Assembly: GCA_903847385.1 (NCBI GenBank)
Contig: CAINDO010000575.1
Span: 1 to 40,906 of the forward strand
Length of the DNA stretch: 40,906 bases
Source of the DNA: an uncultured Myxococcales bacterium
GTDB lineage: Bacteria; Myxococcota_A; Bradymonadia; UBA7976; UBA1532
Direction: 5' to 3'
The first letter of the stretch is position 1. Each line of letters opens with the position of its first letter. The notes below the pieces were generated by a model. It ran no database searches. It saw only the letters and a program-made list of their open reading frames with translations, and had not been told where the DNA came from. The translations under genes and the position numbers were made by a program. Shown in pieces: positions 34,557-40,906 of this stretch.

Positions 34557-35736
34557 CCGTGTCCTCCGCTTCGATGGGCGGTCGGGCCAGGGGGAGCCGC
34601 ACCGTGAAGGTGCTGCCCTCGCCCACGCGGCTGCGGACCTCGATGCGTCCCTGATGATGGTCGACGATGTTGCGCACGAGGGCCAGGCCCAGACCGGTAC
34701 CTTCCTTCGTATGTACCACGTTCTCGACCCGATAGAACTTCTCGAAGATGTACGAGAGCTGGTCCTCGGGGATCCCCTCACCCGTGTCCTCGATGGCCAC
34801 GCAGGCCTCGTCGCCCTCCACCCATTGCGTCACGGTCACCGCGCCTTCGTCGGTGAACTTGATGGCGTTGCCGAGCAGGTTCTTGAGCACCTGCGCGAAG
34901 CGCGTGGGGTCGAGCATCACCTCGGCCGAGTCGACGAGCTGGAACTCCAGGTTCAGGGTCTTCTTGTCCGCGAGCACGGCGAGCAGCTTGACGACCTCCT
35001 GCACCACGGACTCGAGGCGGCTCGGGCGGACGTCGAATTTCATGTGGCCGGACATCATCTTCGAGATGTCGAGGATGTCGTTGATGATGACGCTGAGCTT
35101 GTCCGACTCGTCGTTGATGATGCCGACGAACTCGCGCTGGATCTCCGCGGGCATCTCGTCGTCGAGCAGGATCGTGGCGGCGAACCCCTTGATGCTGGCC
35201 AGCGGCGTGCGCAGCTCGTGGCTCACGTTGCTCACGAAGTCGCTCTTCATCTGGTCGAGGGCCTTCAGCTCGTCGTTGAGCCGCTCGAGCTCCTGGTTCT
35301 TGCTGATCAGCCCCTGGATCAGCCGGTTGTTCTCCAGAGCGATGCCGGCCTGGCGCGCCACGGCCCGGATGAGCTTCTCGTCCGCGGCGCTGAAAAACCC
35401 GTTCTTCTTGTTGTAGACGGTCACGTCGCCCAGATGCCCGTGCGCGTTCTCGATGGGCACGCTGAGCTGCGAGTCGATGTTCTCGGGCGTCGTGCCGAGC
35501 GTGAAGCCGTCGTCCAGGTCGATGCGACCGGTGGCCGCCCGCAGGATCTTGCAGCACTCCCGCAGGACGAGCTGGCAGACGTCCGTGGGGCTGAGGCACG
35601 CGTTGATCGACTCGCCGATCCGATAGAGCAGGTTCACCTGCCGATACAGGTTGAGCGTCTCCTGCGTCAGCGCTTCGATTTCGATCTGACTGGCGGCGAG
35701 GCGCTCTTCGAGGGCGGCGAGGTTCGGTTCGGTCAC
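34531..35736 (-). CDS. Soluble GAF-domain histidine kinase
   Basis: A 401-residue cytosolic kinase. A short coiled coil (LAALEERLAASQIEIEALTQ) is followed by a GAF domain (residues about 35-150: RIGESINACLSPTDVCQLVL, DSQLSVPIENAHGHLGDVTV, FSAADEKLIRAVARQAGIAL), a second coiled coil, then HisKA SNVSHELRTPLASIKGF (His 173) and the ATPase domain (LKNLLGNAIKFTD, IEDTGEGIPEDQL, KEGTGLGLALVRNIV). The GTG at 35736 overlaps the lipoprotein gene's stop as GTGA. The GAF ligand is unknown. It probably phosphorylates the receiver encoded directly downstream. Confidence 0.92.
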   Translation of the reverse strand: MTEPNLAALEERLAASQIEIEALTQETLNLYRQVNLLYRIGESINACLSPTDVCQLVLRECCKILRAATGRIDLDDGFTLGTTPENIDSQLSVPIENAHGHLGDVTVYNKKNGFFSAADEKLIRAVARQAGIALENNRLIQGLISKNQELERLNDELKALDQMKSDFVSNVSHELRTPLASIKGFAATILLDDEMPAEIQREFVGIINDESDKLSVIINDILDISKMMSGHMKFDVRPSRLESVVQEVVKLLAVLADKKTLNLEFQLVDSAEVMLDPTRFAQVLKNLLGNAIKFTDEGAVTVTQWVEGDEACVAIEDTGEGIPEDQLSYIFEKFYRVENVVHTKEGTGLGLALVRNIVDHHQGRIEVRSRVGEGSTFTVRLPLARPPIEAEDTGAEANPDR

Positions 35737-36383
35737 AGCGACTGCGGCGTGGAGAATCCGGTCAGTTCGACGGCGAGGTCGCCTTCGAGGTAGGGGGTCA
35801 CGGCGAATACGTAGACGTAGCCGGCGGGCAGCATCGAGATGCGGGCTTCCGTCTCGACGGTCGTCTGATCGCCGAAGCGCTCGTAGTCGGCGAGGCCGAG
35901 CTTCTGGCGCAGCACCACGAGCTCGTACTCCTCGGCGCCGGCCACCGCCGTCCACTCGACGGCGACGAACTGGCCCTCGCGCCGGGCCTCGACCGTGGGC
36001 GGGCTGGGCAGGAAACCCGTCTCCCGACCGCAGGCCGGGCAGTCGGCGGGGGGCCGCTGCGCGTCGGCGAAGCCCTCGGCGGGCTCGACCTCGGCGGGGC
36101 CACACAGCGCATCGCACCAGGGTGCCCCGCCACAGTGGTCGAGGCAGGCCTGAGCGTCGGCGGCCGCGACGGCCTCGGCGCCGGGCGTCGTGAAGGGCGT
36201 GGTGGCGGCGCGATGGAGGTCCCGGCGAGCGTCGGCGCGCAGGCGGACGGCCCGTACCGGGGCGGGCGAGACCGCAGCAAGGGCCTCGGGCGTCGCGCCG
36301 GGCGACGGCTCGGCGGCGTCGTGCGTCGGGGCGCAGGCCGTGGCGGAGAGCAGGGTGATCAGGACGGTGAGTGGCGTCTTCAT
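35733..36383 (-). CDS. Predicted lipoprotein with a fibronectin-III-like domain
   Basis: A 216-residue exported protein. It begins with a lipoprotein-type signal, MKTPLTVLITLLSATAC, although the residues before the Cys (ATA) are not the classic LAG. A Cys-rich middle (CLDHCGGAPWCDALCG, later CPACG) suggests disulfides or a bound metal. The last 90 residues read as one FnIII-like unit (VEARREGQFVAVEWTAVAGA, YELVVLRQ, MLPAGYVYVFAVTPYLEGD). Its start and stop overlap both neighbours by 4 bases, so it is made together with the kinases and may be their envelope-side partner. No specific function is recognised. Confidence 0.65.
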   Translation of the reverse strand: MKTPLTVLITLLSATACAPTHDAAEPSPGATPEALAAVSPAPVRAVRLRADARRDLHRAATTPFTTPGAEAVAAADAQACLDHCGGAPWCDALCGPAEVEPAEGFADAQRPPADCPACGRETGFLPSPPTVEARREGQFVAVEWTAVAGAEEYELVVLRQKLGLADYERFGDQTTVETEARISMLPAGYVYVFAVTPYLEGDLAVELTGFSTPQSL

Positions 36384-37156
36384 CGCTCCGCGTCCTCCAT
36401 TTCGGTCAGGCCGGCGTACAGGGCGTAACACCGGGCGCGGGGGTCGTCGGCGGCCGCCTCTTCGAGCCCGCGATAGTTCGTGCGCACGAACTCGAAGAAG
36501 GCCTCGCGGAACGCCTCGACCTCCTCGGGGCGGGCCCGGAAGGAGAAAGTCCGCGCGGCGGCCGTCTCGGGCTCGTCGCTGATCATCCGACGACGGATGG
36601 TCTCGGTCACGGCCTCGAGGTGCTCGGCGAGCGCGTCGAGGCGGGCCTCCCAGTCGCCCTCCGTGTGCAGATTGTGATGGCGGGCGACGACCTGATACCG
36701 CACCGGCGCGCCCGGCGTGCGGGCCACCGCCTCGATGCGCCCCTGGTTCAGGAGCGCGCCGACGGCGAGGCGAGTGCTGTCGAACTCCGCGGTCTGCGGG
36801 AGGCGGTCGCCGAGCTCGTCCATGGACATCGGCCGCTGCCGGAGCAGGTCCTCGACGCGGCGCATCAGGTTCGTCTCGTTCGACTCGAAGTAGCCGCCCT
36901 TGTTGAAGCGCGCCGAGAGCGCCTTCACCGTGCGGGTCGACTTCCCGAAGATGACCGAGATGAGGTTGATGGTGGAGTGTTTGCGCCGGGCCTCCTGCCA
37001 CAGCGCCAGCGTCATCATGTCCTTGACGGTGTCGAGCGGGTAGTTGAAGTCCACCGCCGTCTTCACGGCCGGCGTGAAGAGCGTGAACAGCACCCGCAGC
37101 ACGTACTCGGGGTACGGAATCGACTTCGGGGCGACTTCGTCAGCTCTCGCGTGCAT
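36380..37156 (-). CDS. Predicted winged-helix DNA-binding protein, first gene of the kinase operon
   Basis: A 258-residue soluble protein. Residues 15-110 are helical with a likely helix-turn-helix (STINLISVIFGKSTRTVKAL) followed by a second winged-helix-like stretch (VEDLLRQRPMSMDELGDRLP, then VGALLNQGRIEAV). The pattern recalls DUF6502-type proteins, but I cannot assign it firmly. The C-terminal half is acidic and helical (EVEAFREAFFEFVRTNYRGL). It has its own promoter and overlaps the lipoprotein gene as ATGA. It may be the transcriptional output of the receiver-kinase set; that link is inferred only from position. Confidence 0.6.
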   Translation of the reverse strand: MHARADEVAPKSIPYPEYVLRVLFTLFTPAVKTAVDFNYPLDTVKDMMTLALWQEARRKHSTINLISVIFGKSTRTVKALSARFNKGGYFESNETNLMRRVEDLLRQRPMSMDELGDRLPQTAEFDSTRLAVGALLNQGRIEAVARTPGAPVRYQVVARHHNLHTEGDWEARLDALAEHLEAVTETIRRRMISDEPETAAARTFSFRARPEEVEAFREAFFEFVRTNYRGLEEAAADDPRARCYALYAGLTEMEDAER

Positions 37157-37211
37157 GCCAGCTCCGGACCGGTGGGGGGCTCACGTACGGCACCTCGACG
37201 CCGAACGAGGC

Positions 37212-37241
37212 ATCGTACTCCAGCGCGAGCCATTCTGTCAG
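37212..37241 (-). promoter_or_regulatory. Promoter of the two-kinase operon
   Basis: On the minus strand: CTGACA (37241-37236), 18 bases, TACGAT (37217-37212). The leader to the ATG at 37156 would be about 50 bases. It lies in the 235-base gap between divergent genes, which holds nothing else beyond this and a weaker plus-strand candidate. Confidence 0.5.
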
Positions 37242-37344
37242 GGACCACGTCGCGGGCGACCCGATCACCCGGGGCTCCCCACTTTCCATCAGCGCACGTT
37301 CGGGGGGCGCGGCCCAAGGGCAAGAAATTGCACCGGGGCCAAAA

Positions 37345-37374
37345 TTTCCCCTCCGGGCGACGCCGACATAGGAT
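37345..37374 (+). promoter_or_regulatory. Candidate promoter for the 37392 gene
   Basis: TAGGAT (37369-37374) with TTTCCC 18 bases upstream (37345-37350). The -10 matches others in this window; the -35 is poor. The start would lie about 10 bases before the ATG at 37392. Confidence 0.4.
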
Positions 37375-37391
37375 GGCGCCAGAGGTTCCCG

Positions 37392-37925
37392 ATGGCCCGA
37401 CCCGATCCCCGTCTCGTCCGCAAGCAGCCCGTCGCCAGCGCGCCCGTCCGCGCCGGCGAGATCGCGATCAGCCCGTCGCGCGCCGTGCCCGAGGCCCGCC
37501 CGCTTCGCCTCTTTGCCGCCGATGGCCGCCTGGACCTCGACGCGGTGTGGCGCCTCGTCGACCATGCGTCGGTCATCGTCGAGGGTCGCATCTACGAGGC
37601 GGCCGCCGTGTCCGGCGGGCACGGTGACCAGTCGGTCTTCATGGGCTCGGCGCTGATGTCCGTCGACCTGGCGACCGTGGGACTCGACGCGTCCCCGAAC
37701 GAGCCACGCGTGGACGCCGCCTTTACTCAGCGCGTGCGCGACGCGCTCGCGCGCGACCGTCGGACGCAGCCCATCCTGCGTGACCGCGCGGCCCGCGAAG
37801 CCGCCCGCCTGCTCGGACCGGAGACGCCGGGTCAGCTCGAGGCGACGTCGACGCTGCGGGCCCGGGGCACGTTGCTGCTGATCGACCTGGACCTCGAAGG
37901 GGTCGTCGAGGGCGCCGCGCACTGA
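37392..37925 (+). CDS. Hypothetical protein
   Basis: A 177-residue protein that I do not recognise. The first 30 residues are basic and Pro-rich (MARPDPRLVRKQPVASAPV); the rest is mixed alpha/beta (LDLDAVWRLVDHASVIVEGR, GDQSVFMGSALMSVDLATVG, and at the end RGTLLLIDLDLEGVVEGAAH). There is no signal peptide, membrane helix or Cys. The ATG at 37392 is used because the reading upstream of it crosses the intergenic promoter region. It is followed after 4 bases by the MerR-TPR gene, so the two form an operon and may act together. Confidence 0.65.
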   Translation: MARPDPRLVRKQPVASAPVRAGEIAISPSRAVPEARPLRLFAADGRLDLDAVWRLVDHASVIVEGRIYEAAAVSGGHGDQSVFMGSALMSVDLATVGLDASPNEPRVDAAFTQRVRDALARDRRTQPILRDRAAREAARLLGPETPGQLEATSTLRARGTLLLIDLDLEGVVEGAAH

Positions 37926-37929
37926 CCCG

Positions 37930-38922
37930 ATGAGCGCGTCCGAAACAGTGCGGACCGCCGACCGTCTCTTCTCGGTCGCGGAGATGTCCCGATTGTGCGG
38001 CGTGCCCGTGGCGCGCCTGCGCCAGTGGGATCGCTCCGGACTGCTCAGCGCCCTGCGCCCCGACGGGTCCGGACCCCGCTACGCCTTCCGCGACGTCGTC
38101 ACCGCGCGCACCGCGGCCGCCCTGCTCTCGGCCGGCGTACGCTCGACGCAGGTTCGGCGCGCCATCCAGGCACTGCGCGCCTGGCGGCCGGAGCTCCACG
38201 CGCCCCTCGCCTCGATGCGGGTGTTCTCCGAGGGCGGTCAGCTCCTCGTCCAGGTGGACGGGAACGTGATGGAGCCGGTCACGGGTCAGCTGCTGCTGGC
38301 GCTGCCGAGCGGAGAGCTCACCGCGGTCACCGCGCGACCGGGTCGTCGCGCCGAGCCGGCCGAGGCCGCCCCCCTGCCCTGGTCGAGTCAGGCCGCCTTC
38401 GAGGCCGGCCTTCGGGCCGAGGGCCTCGACGATACCGCCACGGCGGAGACACACTACCGTGCGGCGCTCTCCCGCGATGCCGAACACCCCGGCGCGCTCT
38501 TGAACCTGGGCAACATCCACTACAACCGCGGTGAGATCCGCGAGGCGCTGGGGTTCTATCGCGAGGCCGTGCGCGTGGCCGATGCCTTCCCCGAGGCGCA
38601 CTACAACCTGGGTAACGCCCTCGACGATCTCGGCCAGCTCGACGCCGCCGTCCGCGCGTACGAAGCCGCGCTGGACCAGAGCCCAGACTTCAAGGCGGCC
38701 CACTTCAACCTGGCGCTGGCCTGGGAGAAGCTGGGACAGCGCGAGCGTGCCCGGCGACACTGGCTGGCCTACGTGCGCCTCGAACCCGAGAGCGAGTCGG
38801 CGGAGATTGCCCGCAGCTTCCTCACGGACGACGAGGACGCGCCGCCCGACGGCCTGCCGGGCCCCGGCGCGGTGCACCTGCGCGCGCTGCCACCCCTGGT
38901 CGACGACGACACGGCCGAGTGA
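37930..38922 (+). CDS. MerR-type HTH regulator with TPR domain
   Basis: A 330-residue protein. Residues 13-85 are a MerR-family winged helix (FSVAEMSRLCGVPVARLRQW, GPRYAFRDVVTARTAAALL). In place of a metal- or drug-binding tail there is a beta-rich linker (about residues 95-150), then about four tetratricopeptide repeats (residues 155-290: HPGALLNLGNIHYNRGEIRE, FPEAHYNLGNALDDLGQLD, FKAAHFNLALAWEKLGQRE). The C-terminus is acidic. TPRs bind other proteins, so activity is probably set by a partner, perhaps the product of the gene 4 bases upstream. No target promoter is evident; it could also be a co-regulator without classical MerR spacing. Confidence 0.87.
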   Translation: MSASETVRTADRLFSVAEMSRLCGVPVARLRQWDRSGLLSALRPDGSGPRYAFRDVVTARTAAALLSAGVRSTQVRRAIQALRAWRPELHAPLASMRVFSEGGQLLVQVDGNVMEPVTGQLLLALPSGELTAVTARPGRRAEPAEAAPLPWSSQAAFEAGLRAEGLDDTATAETHYRAALSRDAEHPGALLNLGNIHYNRGEIREALGFYREAVRVADAFPEAHYNLGNALDDLGQLDAAVRAYEAALDQSPDFKAAHFNLALAWEKLGQRERARRHWLAYVRLEPESESAEIARSFLTDDEDAPPDGLPGPGAVHLRALPPLVDDDTAE

Positions 38923-38945
38923 GTGTCCGGCGCGACCCGCGCCGA

Positions 38946-38974
38946 TTGCACCCCACCCGACCCTCTGCTAACTT
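38946..38974 (+). promoter_or_regulatory. Promoter of the kinase-like gene
   Basis: TTGCAC (38946-38951), 17 bases, TAACTT (38969-38974), with TGC before the -10. The start would lie near 38981, leaving a leader of about 125 bases before the TTG at 39106. Confidence 0.6.
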
Positions 38975-39105
38975 GCGCCCGCGCCGCTCGGCCGATCCAG
39001 GGCACACAAACGCTGCGTAGGCCGCCGTGACGCTCAGACAGTCAGTCCCCCTGCCAAACCCGGCTGGAAGAAAGCGCCGAGTTCTGCCCCTTCGACGGAG
39101 CCAGG

Positions 39106-40906
39106 TTGAATCCCGAGAACGTTGAAATCAGTTTCGTCGGCGCAACGCTCGCTGAGCGCTACCGCGTCGACGCGAAGATCGGGCAGGGCATCGTCGGCAC
39201 GGTCTACCGGGGCGAGGACATCGTCGAAGGGCGCTCCGTCGCCCTGAAGATCTTCAATCCCGACATCGATCCCGCAGCGCCCGCGACGCAGAAGGTCCTG
39301 GAAGACGCCCAGCAGGCCAACGGTCTCGGTCACCCGAACCTGGTCCCGACGCTCGACGCCGGTGTCCACGCGGAGCGCTACCTCTTCGTGGTGGAGCCCC
39401 TGCTCGACGGCCAGTCCATGGCGCGGCGAATCGAGACCACGAACGGGATGGACGCGCCCCTGGTGCAACGGCTCGTCAGCCAGGTGCTGCAGGCCATCGA
39501 CGCACTCCACCGCGCCAACCTGCTGCATCTGGACATCAAGCCCAGCAACATCTTCCTGGTGAAGGACCCCCTCGGCCTCGAGCGTGCGGTCCTCGCCGGC
39601 CTGGGCATGCGCCACGTGATGCAGCTCGAGGCCGCGTCGGGCAAGGGCAAGGAGACCTGCCGCGCCCGAGTCGAGTACGTGACGCCCGAGTCCGTCGGCG
39701 GCAAGGCGCCCGAGGTCCGCTCGGACATCTACCTGGTCGGCGTCCTCTTGTACGAGGCTCTGACCGGGCGCGCGCCGTTCACCGGCGGCAACTTTGCCGC
39801 CACGGCCAAGCGCCATGTGTACGAGAAGCCCCTGGGCCTGAAGCTCGCGCGGCCGCAGGCGCAGATCCCCGAGGCCTTCGAGGCCATCGTGCTGCGCTGC
39901 CTGAACAAGTCCCCGGGCGCGCGCTATGCGTCCGCCGCGGACCTGCAGCGCGTGCTCGAGAAGCTGACGCTGACGACGGCGACGCCGGGCGGCGCCAGCA
40001 TGGGTGGCAGCGGCGCATTCAAGACGCTCGGCAGCGGGTTCGGCCTCGGGCAGACCGCGTCTGGCATCTCGAAGGCCCCGGCGCCGGCCCCGGAGCCCTC
40101 GGTGGAGCCCGCCAAGGTCGACGAGCCCGTCAAGGCCGAGGCGCCCGCCCAGGCCGAGGAGCCCGTCAAGGCCGAGGCGCCCGCCCAGGCCGAGGAGCCC
40201 GTCAAGGCCGAGGCGCCCGCCCGGGCCGAAGAGCCCGCCCAGGCCGAAGAGCCCGCCAAGGCCGAAGAGCCCGTCAAGGCCGAGGCGCCCGCCCAGGCCG
40301 AAGAGCCCGTCAAGGCCGAGGAGCCCGTCAAGGCCGAGGTGCCCGTCAAGGCCGAGGAGCCCGTCAAGGCCGAGGAGCCCGTCAAGGCCGAAGAGCCCGT
40401 CAAGGCCGAGGAGCCCGTCAAGGCCGAGGAGCCCGCCAAGGCCGAGGAGCCCGCCAAGGCCGACGAGCCCGCCAAGGTCGAGGAGCCCGACTCCGCCGAC
40501 GAGTCCGCCGAGTCGGACGACGAGGAGGAGGAAGAGAGCGCCGCCGCCGGCTCGGCCCAGGCGCGCGACAAGAAGGGCAAGAAGAAGAAGGGCAAGAAGG
40601 GCCGGAAGGGCGCGCCCACGGCGGAGACCCCCGCGGCCGCCCCGGAGCCCGTCAAGGCGGGTGCGCCGGCGGCGACCGGCGCCGAGAAGCCTCCGGTCAC
40701 GATCGCGAAGCAGCCGACGAACCCGAAGGGCGGCGACAACGCCGCGTACGGCGCCCACGTGGACGTCGCGACGCTCGGCCGCGCCGCGAAGATCACCCTG
40801 CCCCCGGGCCAGGGCTCCGATGACTACTGGTTCGTCGAGAGCGATCAGCAGCTCGAGGAGAAACACGGCAGCGTCACCGAGTATCACGCGCAGGGGGAGA
40901 AGGACC
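39106..40906 (+). CDS. Ser/Thr kinase-like protein lacking the DFG Asp, with hexapeptide-repeat tail (3' partial)
   Basis: At least 600 residues; it runs off the window. The kinase fold occupies about residues 15-285: Gly-rich loop IGQGIVGTVYRG (Gly 26, 28, 31), Lys 48 in SVALKIF, catalytic loop LLHLDIKPSNIFL (Asp 143), YVTPESVGG and SDIYLVGVLLYEALTGRAPF. The DFG position reads LAGLGMRH (164-167, AGLG), so the Mg-binding Asp is missing and activity is doubtful. After a Gly/Ser linker comes a tail of about 21 hexapeptides (EPVKAE type), then acidic (DDEEEEE) and Lys-rich (KKGKKKKGKKGRKG) blocks. There is no clear membrane helix in the visible part. The TTG is chosen for GGAG five bases upstream. 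In-frame codons just before it encode SAEFCPFDG, the end of a typical N-terminal zinc ribbon, so the true start may differ. Confidence 0.8.
   Translation, partial: MNPENVEISFVGATLAERYRVDAKIGQGIVGTVYRGEDIVEGRSVALKIFNPDIDPAAPATQKVLEDAQQANGLGHPNLVPTLDAGVHAERYLFVVEPLLDGQSMARRIETTNGMDAPLVQRLVSQVLQAIDALHRANLLHLDIKPSNIFLVKDPLGLERAVLAGLGMRHVMQLEAASGKGKETCRARVEYVTPESVGGKAPEVRSDIYLVGVLLYEALTGRAPFTGGNFAATAKRHVYEKPLGLKLARPQAQIPEAFEAIVLRCLNKSPGARYASAADLQRVLEKLTLTTATPGGASMGGSGAFKTLGSGFGLGQTASGISKAPAPAPEPSVEPAKVDEPVKAEAPAQAEEPVKAEAPAQAEEPVKAEAPARAEEPAQAEEPAKAEEPVKAEAPAQAEEPVKAEEPVKAEVPVKAEEPVKAEEPVKAEEPVKAEEPVKAEEPAKAEEPAKADEPAKVEEPDSADESAESDDEEEEESAAAGSAQARDKKGKKKKGKKGRKGAPTAETPAAAPEPVKAGAPAATGAEKPPVTIAKQPTNPKGGDNAAYGAHVDVATLGRAAKITLPPGQGSDDYWFVESDQQLEEKHGSVTEYHAQGEKD
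40105..40489 (+). repeat. Coding 18-bp repeat tract (EPVKAE-type hexapeptides)
   Basis: About 21 tandem 18-bp units inside the kinase-like gene, each encoding E/A-P-V/A-K/Q-A-E. Blocks of near-identical units (gaggagcccgtcaaggcc) suggest recent slippage. The alternating Lys and Glu make a charged, extended or helical spacer. The opposite strand reads as Leu/Gly/Asp repeats, a shadow only. Confidence 0.9.

Noticed and set aside
37140..37922. Minus-strand frame opposite the 37392 gene
   Set aside because: No ribosome-binding site or recognisable motif; the plus-strand frame has a plausible promoter and a 4-base gap to the MerR-TPR gene.
39034..40887. A 617-codon minus-strand frame with Leu-Gly-Asp repeats
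   Set aside because: It is the complement of the kinase-like gene and its 18-bp repeat tract; no family motif is present, whereas the plus strand has recognisable kinase motifs.

Overview
This 40.9 kb window is very GC-rich chromosomal DNA from a Gram-negative, peptidoglycan-containing bacterium. The mix of genes points to a myxobacteria-like lineage (Myxococcota or the former Deltaproteobacteria): Ser/Thr-kinase-like signalling proteins, a PP2C phosphatase fused to a kinase-like region, PilZ-like proteins, a PilT paralogue, a giant PKD-repeat exoprotein, a MerR-TPR regulator and a Gly-rich secreted protein with a C-terminal lectin-like domain. This placement is inferred from gene content; no marker gene fixes the species.

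Layout. 1-6427: end of a secreted Gly-rich protein (+), an OPT-family transporter (-), a DUF454/YbaN membrane protein (+), a PilT-like ATPase with a duplicated N-terminal domain (+) and a TraB/PrgY-family membrane protein (+) that may have a leaderless mRNA. 6504-14234 (-): one 2576-residue exported protein with a cyclase-like helical region and about thirteen PKD-type repeats. 14428-14799 (+): an alkyltransferase-like protein. 14777-16161 (-): two coupled genes, one PilZ-like.

16240-27024 (-): ten housekeeping genes on one strand. In transcription order they are mreB-mreC-mreD-mrdA-rodA (cell elongation), trxA, then hemX/ccsA-like, hemA, hemC and a cobA-hemD fusion (tetrapyrrole synthesis). 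Most junctions overlap by 4 bases or are short. Between mreC and mreD lies an array of four 65-bp tandem repeats. Each repeat is a complete 22-codon mini-ORF with a G-run ribosome-binding site, and each stop overlaps the next start as ATGA or GTGA, so the array forms a chain of coupled mini-genes from mreC to mreD. This is the most unusual structure in the window.

27204-28931 (+): a membrane-anchored SurA/PpiD-like foldase, divergent from mreB and followed by a strong terminator. 29014-32213 (-): a two-gene unit, a zinc ribbon-pseudokinase-PP2C fusion and a VWA-like protein without a metal-binding MIDAS motif, resembling a condensed TerY-P-type triad. 32320-37156 (-): five tightly packed genes for a DNA-binding-like protein, a lipoprotein, a GAF histidine kinase, a single-domain receiver and a membrane PAS histidine kinase. 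37392-38922 (+): an unknown protein and a MerR-TPR regulator. 39106-end (+): a kinase-like protein without the DFG aspartate, with a long hexapeptide-repeat tail, cut by the window edge.

Several start regions carry the same promoter form, TTGnnn, 17 bp, TAnnnT, often with TGC before the -10. They are reported where the spacing is exact. No rRNA, tRNA, IS element or CRISPR array was seen.
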